The notes: generated from the sequence alone by a model not told the origin. A stretch of DNA of 7,282 nt from Actinomycetes bacterium (GCA_023437285.1 JAEZGP010000550.1:1-7282); one strand, 5' to 3'. Positions 1 through 6,231 are shown, counted from the stretch's first letter. Numbers and translations are program-made.

Positions 1-300
1 GCGAACGGCCCGATCTGCACCCAGAACCAGTCGTTGTCGCCGTAGAGGATCCGATCATCCCGGTAGAAGTTCGGCAGCTGCCCGCCAGCCGACGCGTTGT
101 GCCCCTCGAGGACCGCACGTACCGAGAAGTCCGCGGCAAAACCGCGCAATCGACGGGCGCCAGCGCCATCAAGCGTGCTGGCGAAGGGGTACTCGTCGCA
201 GTCTTCGTCGAGAAGCGGCCGCTCCTCCGGCGGGAGGCCGGTCTGCTCGTAGGGCCAGGTTCCGTTGCACGCCCGGTCCCTGGGCGGCGTACACGCTTTT
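1..300 (-). CDS. NucA/NucB-family DNase domain, partial (runs off left edge)
   Basis: In the same frame as the NTPase motifs, the last 100 codons contain CDEYPFAST (200-174), the signature of the NucA/NucB deoxyribonuclease family (Asp/Glu active site), followed by FSVRAVLEGHN, GGQLPNFYRDDRILYGD and WFWVQI. These match the usual order of the domain: conserved D-E-[YFW]-P, an Asn, a G-x-x-L-x-x-FY strand and a GD-x-F-x-V end. The preceding RDRACNGTWPYEQT, with its Cys, is typical of the lead-in to this domain. In actinobacteria the family occurs as secreted nucleases and as C-terminal toxin domains. Here it sits directly after a truncated NACHT sequence with no start codon or SD of its own visible, so it is either the tail of a fusion or a 5'-truncated gene. 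The C-terminus lies beyond position 1. Confidence 0.72.
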
Positions 301-1390
301 GGGTACGAGGTTGGCCAACCTCCACCATGAGATGCGAGCGGCGCCCTTGTCCCGTAGCCACCGGGCGATGTTGACGGTCCAGCCGGGCGGCGTGAGAGCA
401 GCCGCGTTTTGCGGCTGGGTCGGTACGCCCACCGCACGTGCGCGTTGACGAGCCCTTGGTGCAGTACGTCGCCGGTCTCCGCATCTGGGTCGGTATGGTT
501 GGTGGCGACCGCGTCGGCGTGCAGCGCGGCGATCTTCTCGGCCGTCAGGGTCTTGTTGTTGATGATGTTGCGGGCGGCCAGGGTCAGCATCATCGGTCGG
601 GCCAGGTGCTCGCACAACGTCGGGTCGGCGACGAGACGGTCACGAAGGTCGGTGATCTCGGCGGCGACGGGCGCGTGCGCGGTGGCCACCGCGTCGAGGA
701 ACGCCTTGATGGCGGTGAGGTCGGGGGTCTCGAGCCGGTAGGTGCGCACGCCGGTGGGGCCGCCGAGGGCGTCCTCGATGGCGAACCGGGGGTCGCCGTG
801 CGGGTCGGGCGGAGTGGGGCCGCTGAAGATGATGACCGGTTCGTCGCCGTGGAGGAACTCCTCGATCGCCCGGGTCGCTGCGGCGTGGTGGCCCTGGGGG
901 ATCTGGTCGAAGTCGTCGAGGATGAGCAGATACGGTCCGCGTGCGAACAACGCGCCGGCCCGGCCGCGCTTGTTCGACTCGTCAACGCGGCCCACCTTCA
1001 TCGGGTAGACGGTGGCCAGTTCCACGTCGAGCAATTCCTGCAGCGAACGCAGGGTGTGTTCCTTGGGGATCCAGTTGGCCAGGGAAACCACCAGGGGGAT
1101 GAACGCGGGGCGCAACTCCTCACGTTCGGCCGGTGGCATGGACATGCCGGCGGCGACCGGCACCGGGGCGGCGGCGTCGGGTCCGGCCGCCCATTGGCGG
1201 GTCAGTCCCACGGCGAGCAGGAGGACGAGGGCCGTTTTTCCGGAACCGGCACCGCCGTAGATGACGAGCCGGTTGTTGCCCCGGCTTCGTATCGAGGCGG
1301 CCCACTGCTCGATCAGGGTGGGCCTGAAGTTGGTCATGTGCGCGCCGATGCTGCCCACAGACGCCGGAGTAGCGCCGGTCGGCTGCCCGG

Positions 1391-1723
1391 TCAACGCAAT
1401 GACCGCGTCCCCGAGCAGGCCCTGCCCGTGGGCCTCCTCCTTTTTACTAGCGCGATCTCGGCGCAGATCGCAGCGTCGGTGACATGTGTGGTGACGTGTT
1501 GGGCCAACCTGCTGATCACGGCCGCTGCCGTAGTGGACACGGCGACCAGGGCGGGAACGACGCTGCCGATCACGTCGGCGTCCGAGAAGTTCGTGATGAG
1601 ACCATGCACGACCGCCGCGCCGGCGCCGAGCAGGCCGCCGACCGCTGCGAAGTCGAGGATGACAAGGCCCCGGCGGCTCTTTGCCCAGATGGACATCTTG
1701 AACAGGGCGGGGGGCGCGCCCAT
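1391..1723 (-). CDS. N-terminal membrane segment of the NACHT protein, as read without frameshift
   Basis: If translation is not corrected at the A5 run, this is the product: about 110 residues with two transmembrane helices, ending in a basic non-homologous tail (KRRRPTGRACSG) and a stop at 1391. The helices are GLVILDFAAVGGLLGAGAAV and VIGSVVPALVAVSTTAAAVI. ATG 1723 is preferred over GTG 1738 or ATG 1696 because only it has GGAGG at proper spacing. On its own this would be a small membrane protein of unknown function. It is more likely the 5' part of the NTPase gene, because the next frame continues smoothly as ALVKKEEAHGQGLLGDAV and has no start codon with an SD near the junction. Confidence 0.55.
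   Translation of the reverse strand: MGAPPALFKMSIWAKSRRGLVILDFAAVGGLLGAGAAVVHGLITNFSDADVIGSVVPALVAVSTTAAAVISRLAQHVTTHVTDAAICAEIALVKRRRPTGRACSGTRSLR
1441..1445 (-). other. Frameshift site at an A5 run in the NACHT gene
   Basis: On the minus strand the sequence reads CTAGTAAAAAGGAGGAGG. The upstream frame gives ALVKRRRP and soon stops. Moving back one base after AAA gives ALVKKEEAHGQG and joins the NTPase frame, which then stays open to the window edge. A single lost A in a run of six would explain this, as would a sequencing or assembly error. Slippage at A_AAA_AGG is possible in principle, but the Shine-Dalgarno-like AGGAGG lies downstream of the slip site, not upstream where it would stimulate -1 shifting. 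Confidence 0.7.
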
Positions 1724-1814
1724 CGTGGCCTCCGGCACGGTCGGGCTCTCAACAGGGGGTGCGGTGGTGCCGCCGGAACAACGACGTGCCGGCCAATGGT
1801 GCGGCGCGGAGCCT

Positions 1815-1831
1815 GGAGACGGCCCGTCTCC
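1815..1831 (-). terminator. Short hairpin downstream of the two-component operon, possible terminator
   Basis: GGAGACG and CGTCTCC form a perfect 7-bp stem around a 3-nt loop, about 83 nt past the response-regulator stop and about 92 nt before the start of the NTPase gene on the same strand. There is no U-tract, which is common in high-GC actinobacteria. It could separate the two transcription units. The rest of 1724-1913 shows no other gene or convincing promoter. Confidence 0.35.
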
Positions 1832-1913
1832 TATGGTTGGTCTCGGTCGACCCGATGTGCAGGGTGCGCCATCGGTCGCCGGGAGGACTGCCAGAAGGAA
1901 TGCATAGTGCGCA

Positions 1914-2570
1914 TCACAACGCCTTGGGGCGCTCTCGGAGCCATTGCAGCACCGCCAGTACTCGCCGGTTGTCGTCGCCGTGCTGATCTAGCCCAAGCTT
2001 CGTGAAGATTGCCTTGATGTGCCGCTCGACCACTGCCCGACCGAGGAAGAGTGACTTCTCGATGCCAGCGTTAGAGCGTCCGAGGGCCATCTGGTAAAGC
2101 ACTTTGTGCTCCTGTTCAGTCAGCTGGTCCAGTGAGCTCGGGCCGGGTCGATCGATGAGCGGCCGTACGATGCCGTGGTCGACCGCAGTGCCACCGGCGG
2201 CAACCCGCTGGAGGGCATCCAGCAGCTCGTCTGCGTTGCTGACCCGCTGCTTGAGCAGATAGCCGACGCCCCGATCGCTGATCTTGAGAAGCCGTTCCGC
2301 ATACGCCGGCTCGGCATAGGCGGAGAACATCAGGATCCCAATGTCCGGATGGGTCGCCCTGAGTCGGGCGGCGGTGTAGAGACCCTCGCCGATCGGGGAG
2401 TCCGTGAGCCGGATATCGACGATCACGGCGTCGGGGACATCATCTTTGAGCGCGCGGAGTAGGTCCCGCTCGTCCGATGTCTCGTACATCACCTCGACAC
2501 CCATCTCGCGCAGCAGTGCGGCGAGGGCCTGTCGGAACACCACCTCGTTGTCGATCAGTGCTACGCGCAT
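1914..2570 (-). CDS. Two-component response regulator, NarL/FixJ (LuxR-type HTH) family
   Basis: A DNA-binding transcription factor of 218 residues, the usual length for the family. Residues 1-120 form a receiver domain: VALIDNE at the acidic pocket (D7, with N8 where the second acidic residue normally sits), phosphoacceptor D52 in VIVDIRL, S83 and Y85 in MFSAYAEP, and K107 in YLLKQR. A linker follows, then a LuxR-type helix-turn-helix at about 150-195 (LTEQEHKVLYQMALGRSNAG, ending VVERHIKAIFTKLGL). Its ATG overlaps the end of the upstream kinase gene by 10 bp, so the two are translationally coupled and almost certainly a cognate pair. The HTH has GRSNAGIEKSLF where GLTNREIA-like sequences are common, a mild divergence. 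Targets cannot be read from sequence; the divergent secreted-protein gene beyond the kinase is the nearest candidate. Confidence 0.93.
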   Translation of the reverse strand: MRVALIDNEVVFRQALAALLREMGVEVMYETSDERDLLRALKDDVPDAVIVDIRLTDSPIGEGLYTAARLRATHPDIGILMFSAYAEPAYAERLLKISDRGVGYLLKQRVSNADELLDALQRVAAGGTAVDHGIVRPLIDRPGPSSLDQLTEQEHKVLYQMALGRSNAGIEKSLFLGRAVVERHIKAIFTKLGLDQHGDDNRRVLAVLQWLRERPKAL

Positions 2571-4351
2571 GGGATGACCGCCATGATCGTGGTGCCGTGG
2601 CCGGGTCGACTCAGCACGCTGGTGTGGCCGCGTAATGCGTCGACGCGGTCATGGATGCCTAGCAGGCCGGACCCGCCGTGCGAGTCCGCGCCGCCTTGGC
2701 CGTCGTCGGAGATCCGCGTCCTGACCCATTCGCCGTCAACGGAGACCGAAATATCTACAACGTTTGCTCTGGCGTGTTTGACGACGTTGGTGAGCGCCTC
2801 ACACACCACGAAGTACACCGTGGACTCGACGGACTCAGAAAGTCGGGTCGTTGTGACGTCGAGTACTGCCGCGACGCTGAGTCGGCTGGCGACGCCTTCG
2901 ATCGCGGACTTCAGGCCGAACTCGGCTAACACCGGCGAGTGCAGGCCCTGCGCCAGTACCCGCAGCTCCGTCTGCGCTAGGTCGAGTTCGCTGCTGGCCG
3001 CAGCGATCGCCTCACTCGCGTCGCGCCCCTGCCTGCTACGGTACTGCGCGATGCTCAGCCGGCTCGCGACCCTGAGCAGGAGCTGCTGGGCGCCGTCGTG
3101 AAGGTTGCGCTCGATGCGGCGGCGCTCGGCCAGGCCTGCCTCGGCGATCCGGCGACGGGACTTCTGAAGTTCGACTAACTGGGCAGCGAGACTGTCCTTG
3201 AGCAGGCCATTCTCCAGCAAGAGGCCGCCGGCGACAGCGGCGCTGCGTACCAGGTCTGCACGGCGGCGCAGGGAGTGGTCCATCAGCAGCATGGCGACGG
3301 GACGTCCGTCATCGCCAGGCATCGGCACCCGCCAGCCGCTCGCCTCGTCGTCTGTGAGTTGGTGACCATCGCAGGTGACGTAATGCAGCGGGCCTTCGTC
3401 CCGCATGGCCAGTACCAACGTGGGGTCGCCCAGCACATCGCGGAGCGCCTGCTGGACCTCGGTCAGCGTCGAGCAGCCGGCGAGAACGAGGACGAGGTCG
3501 GCGACGGACGACCGGGCGAGACGCCGTTGCGTCAGGCTGACTAGGAACGCCAGAGGCGCGATCAGCGCGGCAATCGCGGTGATCGTCCGAAGGGCATCCG
3601 TGAGGTGCGCGTTGAACCTACCCAATTGCGCGATGAGGTAGACGCCCCCGATGATCCCGATCGCCATGGCGGCGAGCGTCGCCGGTAACGTGTCCGCCCG
3701 CTCCGCCCCGCGCGTCCGCCGAATCTTGAATACGAGAAGGAGGGGCAGCGCCAGTGCGAACACGATCGTGCCCACCTTGAAGACGGCGGCCGAGATCCGG
3801 AACAGCTGCTCGTTGGCGGCGACCGTTGGCCACCACGCCTGTGGGCTCCAGCCGGACCACTCCGGCTCGGAGACCGTCGCGATGAACAACTTCAGGCCGA
3901 CGATCCAGATCGCGAATCCGATGAAGTACACCCGTTCATGTCGATAACCCAGCGAAGGTTCGGGATATCGGAGAAGGGCCAGACCACCGATAGCAAACCA
4001 CCAGTAGCCGATCACGAACGAGACCAACGGTGCCGGCCCCACCTCCCAGGTTTCGGGCCAGATCCACCACCACGACGCCTCGTAGCAGAACGCCGCGATG
4101 ATCATGTACCAACCGGTGCGTCCCGTGTGGCTGTCAGCCAGAAGAAACGCTCCGCTGGCCGCGAATGAACTGACGACTAACACGTAGATCACGCCAAGCG
4201 GAAACTCGTCAACCCATTTCGGCCACCAGCTGAGCACAGCAGACGCCGCAGCGCCACAAGACGCCACGGCGAGCACTCGCAACAGTGGCCGGGGCCCTCG
4301 CCGTGGCCGCATCGGAACGATGAGCTGCGCGCCAGCCGATGAATTGGTCAT
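2561..4351 (-). CDS. Membrane sensor histidine kinase, HisKA_3 / DesK-LiaS-NarX type
   Basis: A 596-residue sensor kinase that autophosphorylates on histidine and passes phosphate to the response regulator encoded just downstream. Residues about 24-275 hold roughly eight hydrophobic segments (for example 52-72, 80-97, 108-128, 140-160, 188-208, 225-243, 254-273). Residues about 281-390 resemble a degenerate GAF-like module. A helical region with the HisKA_3 box ERRRIERNLHDGAQQ (phosphoacceptor H418) comes next. The HATPase_c domain has an N-box CEALTNVVKHA (E518, N522), G1 SDDGQGG (D549/D550) and G2 GSGLLGIHDRV. All key catalytic residues are present. The first ATG at 4351 has no clear SD within 15 nt; ATG at 4312 (residue 14) is an alternative, also without SD. 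The stimulus is unknown. The polytopic N-terminus suggests a membrane or lipid-phase signal, by analogy with DesK and LiaS. Confidence 0.93.
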   Translation of the reverse strand: MTNSSAGAQLIVPMRPRRGPRPLLRVLAVASCGAAASAVLSWWPKWVDEFPLGVIYVLVVSSFAASGAFLLADSHTGRTGWYMIIAAFCYEASWWWIWPETWEVGPAPLVSFVIGYWWFAIGGLALLRYPEPSLGYRHERVYFIGFAIWIVGLKLFIATVSEPEWSGWSPQAWWPTVAANEQLFRISAAVFKVGTIVFALALPLLLVFKIRRTRGAERADTLPATLAAMAIGIIGGVYLIAQLGRFNAHLTDALRTITAIAALIAPLAFLVSLTQRRLARSSVADLVLVLAGCSTLTEVQQALRDVLGDPTLVLAMRDEGPLHYVTCDGHQLTDDEASGWRVPMPGDDGRPVAMLLMDHSLRRRADLVRSAAVAGGLLLENGLLKDSLAAQLVELQKSRRRIAEAGLAERRRIERNLHDGAQQLLLRVASRLSIAQYRSRQGRDASEAIAAASSELDLAQTELRVLAQGLHSPVLAEFGLKSAIEGVASRLSVAAVLDVTTTRLSESVESTVYFVVCEALTNVVKHARANVVDISVSVDGEWVRTRISDDGQGGADSHGGSGLLGIHDRVDALRGHTSVLSRPGHGTTIMAVIPCA

Positions 4352-4407
4352 GAATACAGCACATCAGCAGGAGCGGCCTACGTGAACCCCCGCACCATTG
4401 ATCGACA

Positions 4408-4413
4408 ATTATG
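4408..4413 (-). promoter_or_regulatory. Candidate -10 element for the kinase-regulator operon
   Basis: On the minus strand CATAAT matches TATAAT at 5 of 6 positions in an otherwise GC-rich intergenic stretch, and would give a leader of about 50 nt before ATG 4351. No good -35 hexamer lies 16-18 nt upstream, so this is only a candidate. Confidence 0.25.
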
Positions 4414-4513
4414 AGGGTTTTCCCACCGACCCGCGGATCTACCGTTTGGACCAACGAAACGGCACCGGCCGATTCGAGGCAACCAACTCACCATCAGCTC
4501 ATCAGGCAATTGG

Positions 4514-4527
4514 GTCACCGGTGTGAC
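4514..4527. promoter_or_regulatory. Inverted repeat GTCAC-CGGT-GTGAC, candidate operator
   Basis: Perfect 5-bp arms around CGGT, containing the 8-bp palindrome CACCGGTG (4516-4523). It lies between the divergent kinase and secreted-protein genes, 89 nt before the latter's start. The symmetry suits a dimeric regulator such as a NarL-type response regulator, but no consensus for this regulator is known to me. Confidence 0.35.
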
Positions 4528-4544
4528 GACGGCACGCGCCGTCG
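4527..4544 (+). promoter_or_regulatory. Perfect 7-bp inverted repeat / hairpin upstream of the secreted-protein gene
   Basis: CGACGGC and GCCGTCG flank ACGC. It shares one base with the preceding inverted repeat. As DNA it could be a second operator half; as RNA, a leader hairpin in the 5' UTR about 70 nt before the ATG. Chance GC-rich symmetry is a real alternative. Confidence 0.3.
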
Positions 4545-4605
4545 GCGGTGGCGTCAACGTGTCCGCCGGCGTCTGCGACGTCGGCGTCAGAGTTCGAGCC
4601 ACATT

Positions 4606-4611
4606 AAGGAG
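4606..4611 (+). promoter_or_regulatory. Ribosome binding site AAGGAG fixing the start at 4616
   Basis: AAGGAG lies 4 nt before ATG 4616. The ORF is open upstream to GTG 4523, but that start has no SD and would place 31 extra residues before a textbook signal peptide, so 4616 is preferred. Confidence 0.75.
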
Positions 4612-4615
4612 CAGC

Positions 4616-5830
4616 ATGAGACTTCGACGGACCATCAGCGCGGTCGTGCTGGCGACGGTCGGGGCGACGGCGACCGTCGTCGCGGCCGGACCAGCGCATG
4701 CCGGTTCAGGCGGTCGTTTCACATTCCTTCGTGACGACAGCACGTACTGGAGCGTTACGTTCGCCGGCGCCGGCGCCGGCGAACAGCCTTTCGTCATCGA
4801 TACCGATGGCGATCGAAAGCAGGAGCTGGCGGTCTACTACAACGGACGTTTCACTATCCGCCGGGATGACGGCTCCTACTGGGGCATCACGATCCCTGGC
4901 GGTGGGTACGGCGAGATTCCCATCGCCATCGACACGAATGGCGACGGCCGTCAGGAACTGGGCGTTTACTACCACGGGCGGTTCACATTTATGAGAGCAG
5001 ACGGTTCGCTGTGGGGCGTCACCTTCCCAGGCGGCGGTCGCGAAGAGATGCCGCTTGCGGTCGACACGAATGGCGACGGGATCCAGGAACTCGCTCTCTA
5101 CCGAGCGGGACAGTTCACATTCCTTCGCCCGGACGGCTCCACTTGGGGCGTCTACTTTGCCGGCGCCAATGCCAACGATCTGCCGTTCGTGATCGACACC
5201 AACGGCGACCGCAAACAGGAGCTCGCGGTCTACCGCGACAGCCGGTATACCATCCGCCGGGACGACGGCACCTATTGGGGATTCAACTTTGTCGGTGCCG
5301 GCCTGGACGAGTTCCCATTGGCCGTCGACACCAATGGTGACGGTCGGCAGGAGTTCACGGCCTACAACCATGTGACCACGCAGTCCCTGGCGAAGCAGAT
5401 CTTGGCTAATCCGGCCATTGACAAGACCCAACGCGCCGTCCGAGAGGATCTGGAACAGACCGCAGACGGTCAGCCTGCCCACGCCGGCTACCGCATGAGC
5501 TCGGTCATCCTGCGAGTGATCGTTCGCCTCTCCCATGGTCATACCGTGAGGATCTCCTCACTGACCGGCAACGGGACCGGGCACTCGTCGGGGAGCCGCC
5601 ACTACAAGGGTGCCGCCGTCGACTTTGACCGGGTCGACGGCGCGTCCCTGACCGGACGCAACCCGGAATCGGTCACCGCGATCAATACCGTGAAGAACGA
5701 CCTCGTGAGTGAGTCGCGGTTCGGCCAGGCGGAGTGTGGCGCGACACCACCGCTCCCACCGGGCGTGACGACCTTCTACGGCGACACGTGCAACCACCTT
5801 CACGTGGACGTGCCAGAGAACACCAATTAA
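4616..5830 (+). CDS. Secreted protein: five VCBS/FG-GAP-like repeats plus M15-like zinc peptidase domain
   Basis: A 404-residue exported protein. Residues 1-29 are a Sec signal peptide: a basic start MRLRRT, a hydrophobic core, and AHA before the likely cleavage site at 29/30. Residues 33-252 are five tandem 44-residue repeats, each with an aromatic [RQ][FY]T[FI] strand, a WG turn and an acidic loop of the form D-T-[ND]-G-D-x-x-Q-E, resembling calcium-binding loops of FG-GAP/VCBS repeats. Residues about 253-404 contain SSGSRHYKGAAVDF and CNHLHVDV, matching the H-x(6)-D and C-terminal His zinc ligands of M15-type peptidases (H329, D336, H395 or H397). M15 enzymes cleave D-Ala-containing or L-Ala-D-Glu bonds in peptidoglycan. 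C374 and C392 may form a disulfide. The repeats probably bind or orient the enzyme at the cell surface or on glycans. It is divergent from the kinase operon and monocistronic as far as visible. Export is confident, the peptidase class fairly so, the substrate unknown. Confidence 0.85.
   Translation: MRLRRTISAVVLATVGATATVVAAGPAHAGSGGRFTFLRDDSTYWSVTFAGAGAGEQPFVIDTDGDRKQELAVYYNGRFTIRRDDGSYWGITIPGGGYGEIPIAIDTNGDGRQELGVYYHGRFTFMRADGSLWGVTFPGGGREEMPLAVDTNGDGIQELALYRAGQFTFLRPDGSTWGVYFAGANANDLPFVIDTNGDRKQELAVYRDSRYTIRRDDGTYWGFNFVGAGLDEFPLAVDTNGDGRQEFTAYNHVTTQSLAKQILANPAIDKTQRAVREDLEQTADGQPAHAGYRMSSVILRVIVRLSHGHTVRISSLTGNGTGHSSGSRHYKGAAVDFDRVDGASLTGRNPESVTAINTVKNDLVSESRFGQAECGATPPLPPGVTTFYGDTCNHLHVDVPENTN
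4712..5371 (+). repeat. Five tandem 132-bp coding repeats (44 residues each)
   Basis: Units begin at residues 33, 77, 121, 165 and 209 with exactly 44-residue spacing and no indels. Units 1 and 4 share FVIDT[DN]GDRKQELAVY, and units 2 and 5 share YTIRRDDG-like starts (FTIRRDDGSYWG, YTIRRDDGTYWG). Unit 3 is of the GRFTFMRADG type. The pattern is therefore ABC-AB, pointing to duplication of a three-unit (396-bp) block and not only single-unit expansion. Unit 1 also holds three copies of GCCGGC at 4763-4780, encoding AGAGAG. Confidence 0.85.
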
Positions 5831-5886
5831 GGAGGCTGCCTGAACTTAGGTCCGTACCTCGCCTGTGTTGAGGCGGATGCTCACGT

Positions 5887-5947
5887 GAAGACCTCGCCGG
5901 GGTTTGGATTCGGTTCCACACAGAGTCCAGACCACGACGAGGTCTTC
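5887..5947. terminator. Two-part long hairpin after the secreted-protein gene, probable terminator
   Basis: GAAGACCTCG (5887-5896) pairs perfectly with CGAGGTCTTC (5938-5947). Inside, after a symmetric 4x4 internal loop, GGTTTGGA (5901-5908) pairs with TCCAGACC (5926-5933), including one G-U pair on the plus strand, leaving a 17-nt loop. It starts 57 nt past the stop of the secreted-protein gene. No U-tract follows, so its role as a terminator is inferred from strength and position; a structured RNA or a mobile-element end is an alternative. Confidence 0.55.
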
Positions 5948-6231
5948 GCCAGTATATGTGGGTTGACGGATTGGATCGCGTAGATCTCCCGCAACGAATG
6001 CTTCAGAACCAGTCATGATTAGTGCCGGTCGAGCAACGCGACTTCACAGCTGAGCCACAAACTCGTCCATGGCCATCGTCGTACGTCGGAGAATGTATCC
6101 ATTCACGCCTGTGGTAGGTCGTGATGTCGGGTTCGGGGTGTGCACGCCGGATTCCTGACGGCCGTGCCGCCGGCTGTGTGATCGATAGTCTTGCCTGGTG
6201 TCCATTCCCGACAGTGCCAGCCGTGAGGAGT
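5948..6231. other. Non-coding stretch, no gene recognised
   Basis: About 280 bp with lower apparent coding bias. Short ORFs exist in both strands (for example a minus-strand 53-codon frame ending near 6045) but none has an SD, codon bias or recognisable motif. TATACT on the minus strand at 5951-5956 looks like a -10 box but has no -35. A small hairpin GAATG-TATC-CATTC lies at about 6091-6104. No tRNA, attachment site or insertion-sequence end could be shown. Confidence 0.5.

Larger units (their letters stand above)
1..1723 (-). pseudogene. NACHT-type P-loop NTPase with C-terminal NucA/NucB-like nuclease domain, frame-disrupted, 3' end outside window
   Basis: Reconstructed across one frame break, the protein begins at ATG 1723, where GGAGG lies 5 nt upstream. 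Two hydrophobic helices follow (about residues 17-43 and 51-73), then a linker and a nucleotide-binding domain: Walker A GGAGSGKT (1256-1233, about residues 157-164), a strand IPLVVSLANWIP typical of actinobacterial NACHT proteins, Walker B-like LLILDDFDQIP (about 929-897) and ARPMMLTLAA. NACHT proteins are STAND ATPases that switch on ligand binding, and many act in defence or signalling. The first ORF (to 1391) and the NTPase frame differ by one base, and the break lies at the A5 run 1441-1445. From there the NTPase frame stays open to position 1, where a NucA/NucB DNase motif appears. Between about 425 and 300 another frame looks more authentic. I infer a damaged NACHT gene, either fused to a nuclease or joined to one by deletion. 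The NTPase assignment is firm; a functional product is doubtful. Confidence 0.72.

Noticed and set aside
438..1907. Long plus-strand ORF of 489 codons
   Set aside because: It is antisense to the NTPase motifs, has no recognisable domain and is rich in Gly/Arg/Val as expected for a high-GC shadow frame.
4523..4615. Upstream extension of the secreted protein to GTG 4523
   Set aside because: No SD, and it would bury the signal peptide 31 residues inside the protein.
4763..4780. GCCGGC triplication as a simple-sequence switch
   Set aside because: The unit is 6 bp, so copy changes stay in frame and would only add or remove Ala-Gly pairs; an on/off switch is not possible.
4706..5542. Minus-strand ORF of 278 codons opposite the secreted-protein repeats
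   Set aside because: It is a mirror of the repetitive coding sequence; the plus strand has an RBS, a signal peptide and domain motifs.
5831..5837. AGGAGG-like sequence just after the secreted-protein stop
   Set aside because: No start codon at 5-12 nt downstream and no ORF follows.
5951..5956. TATACT -10-like box on the minus strand
   Set aside because: No -35 at proper distance and no downstream gene in that direction before the convergent secreted-protein gene.
6045..6215. Minus-strand 53-codon ORF in the non-coding stretch (MDTRQDYRSHSRR...)
   Set aside because: No SD at usable spacing, mixed third-position bases and no motif; not supported as a gene.
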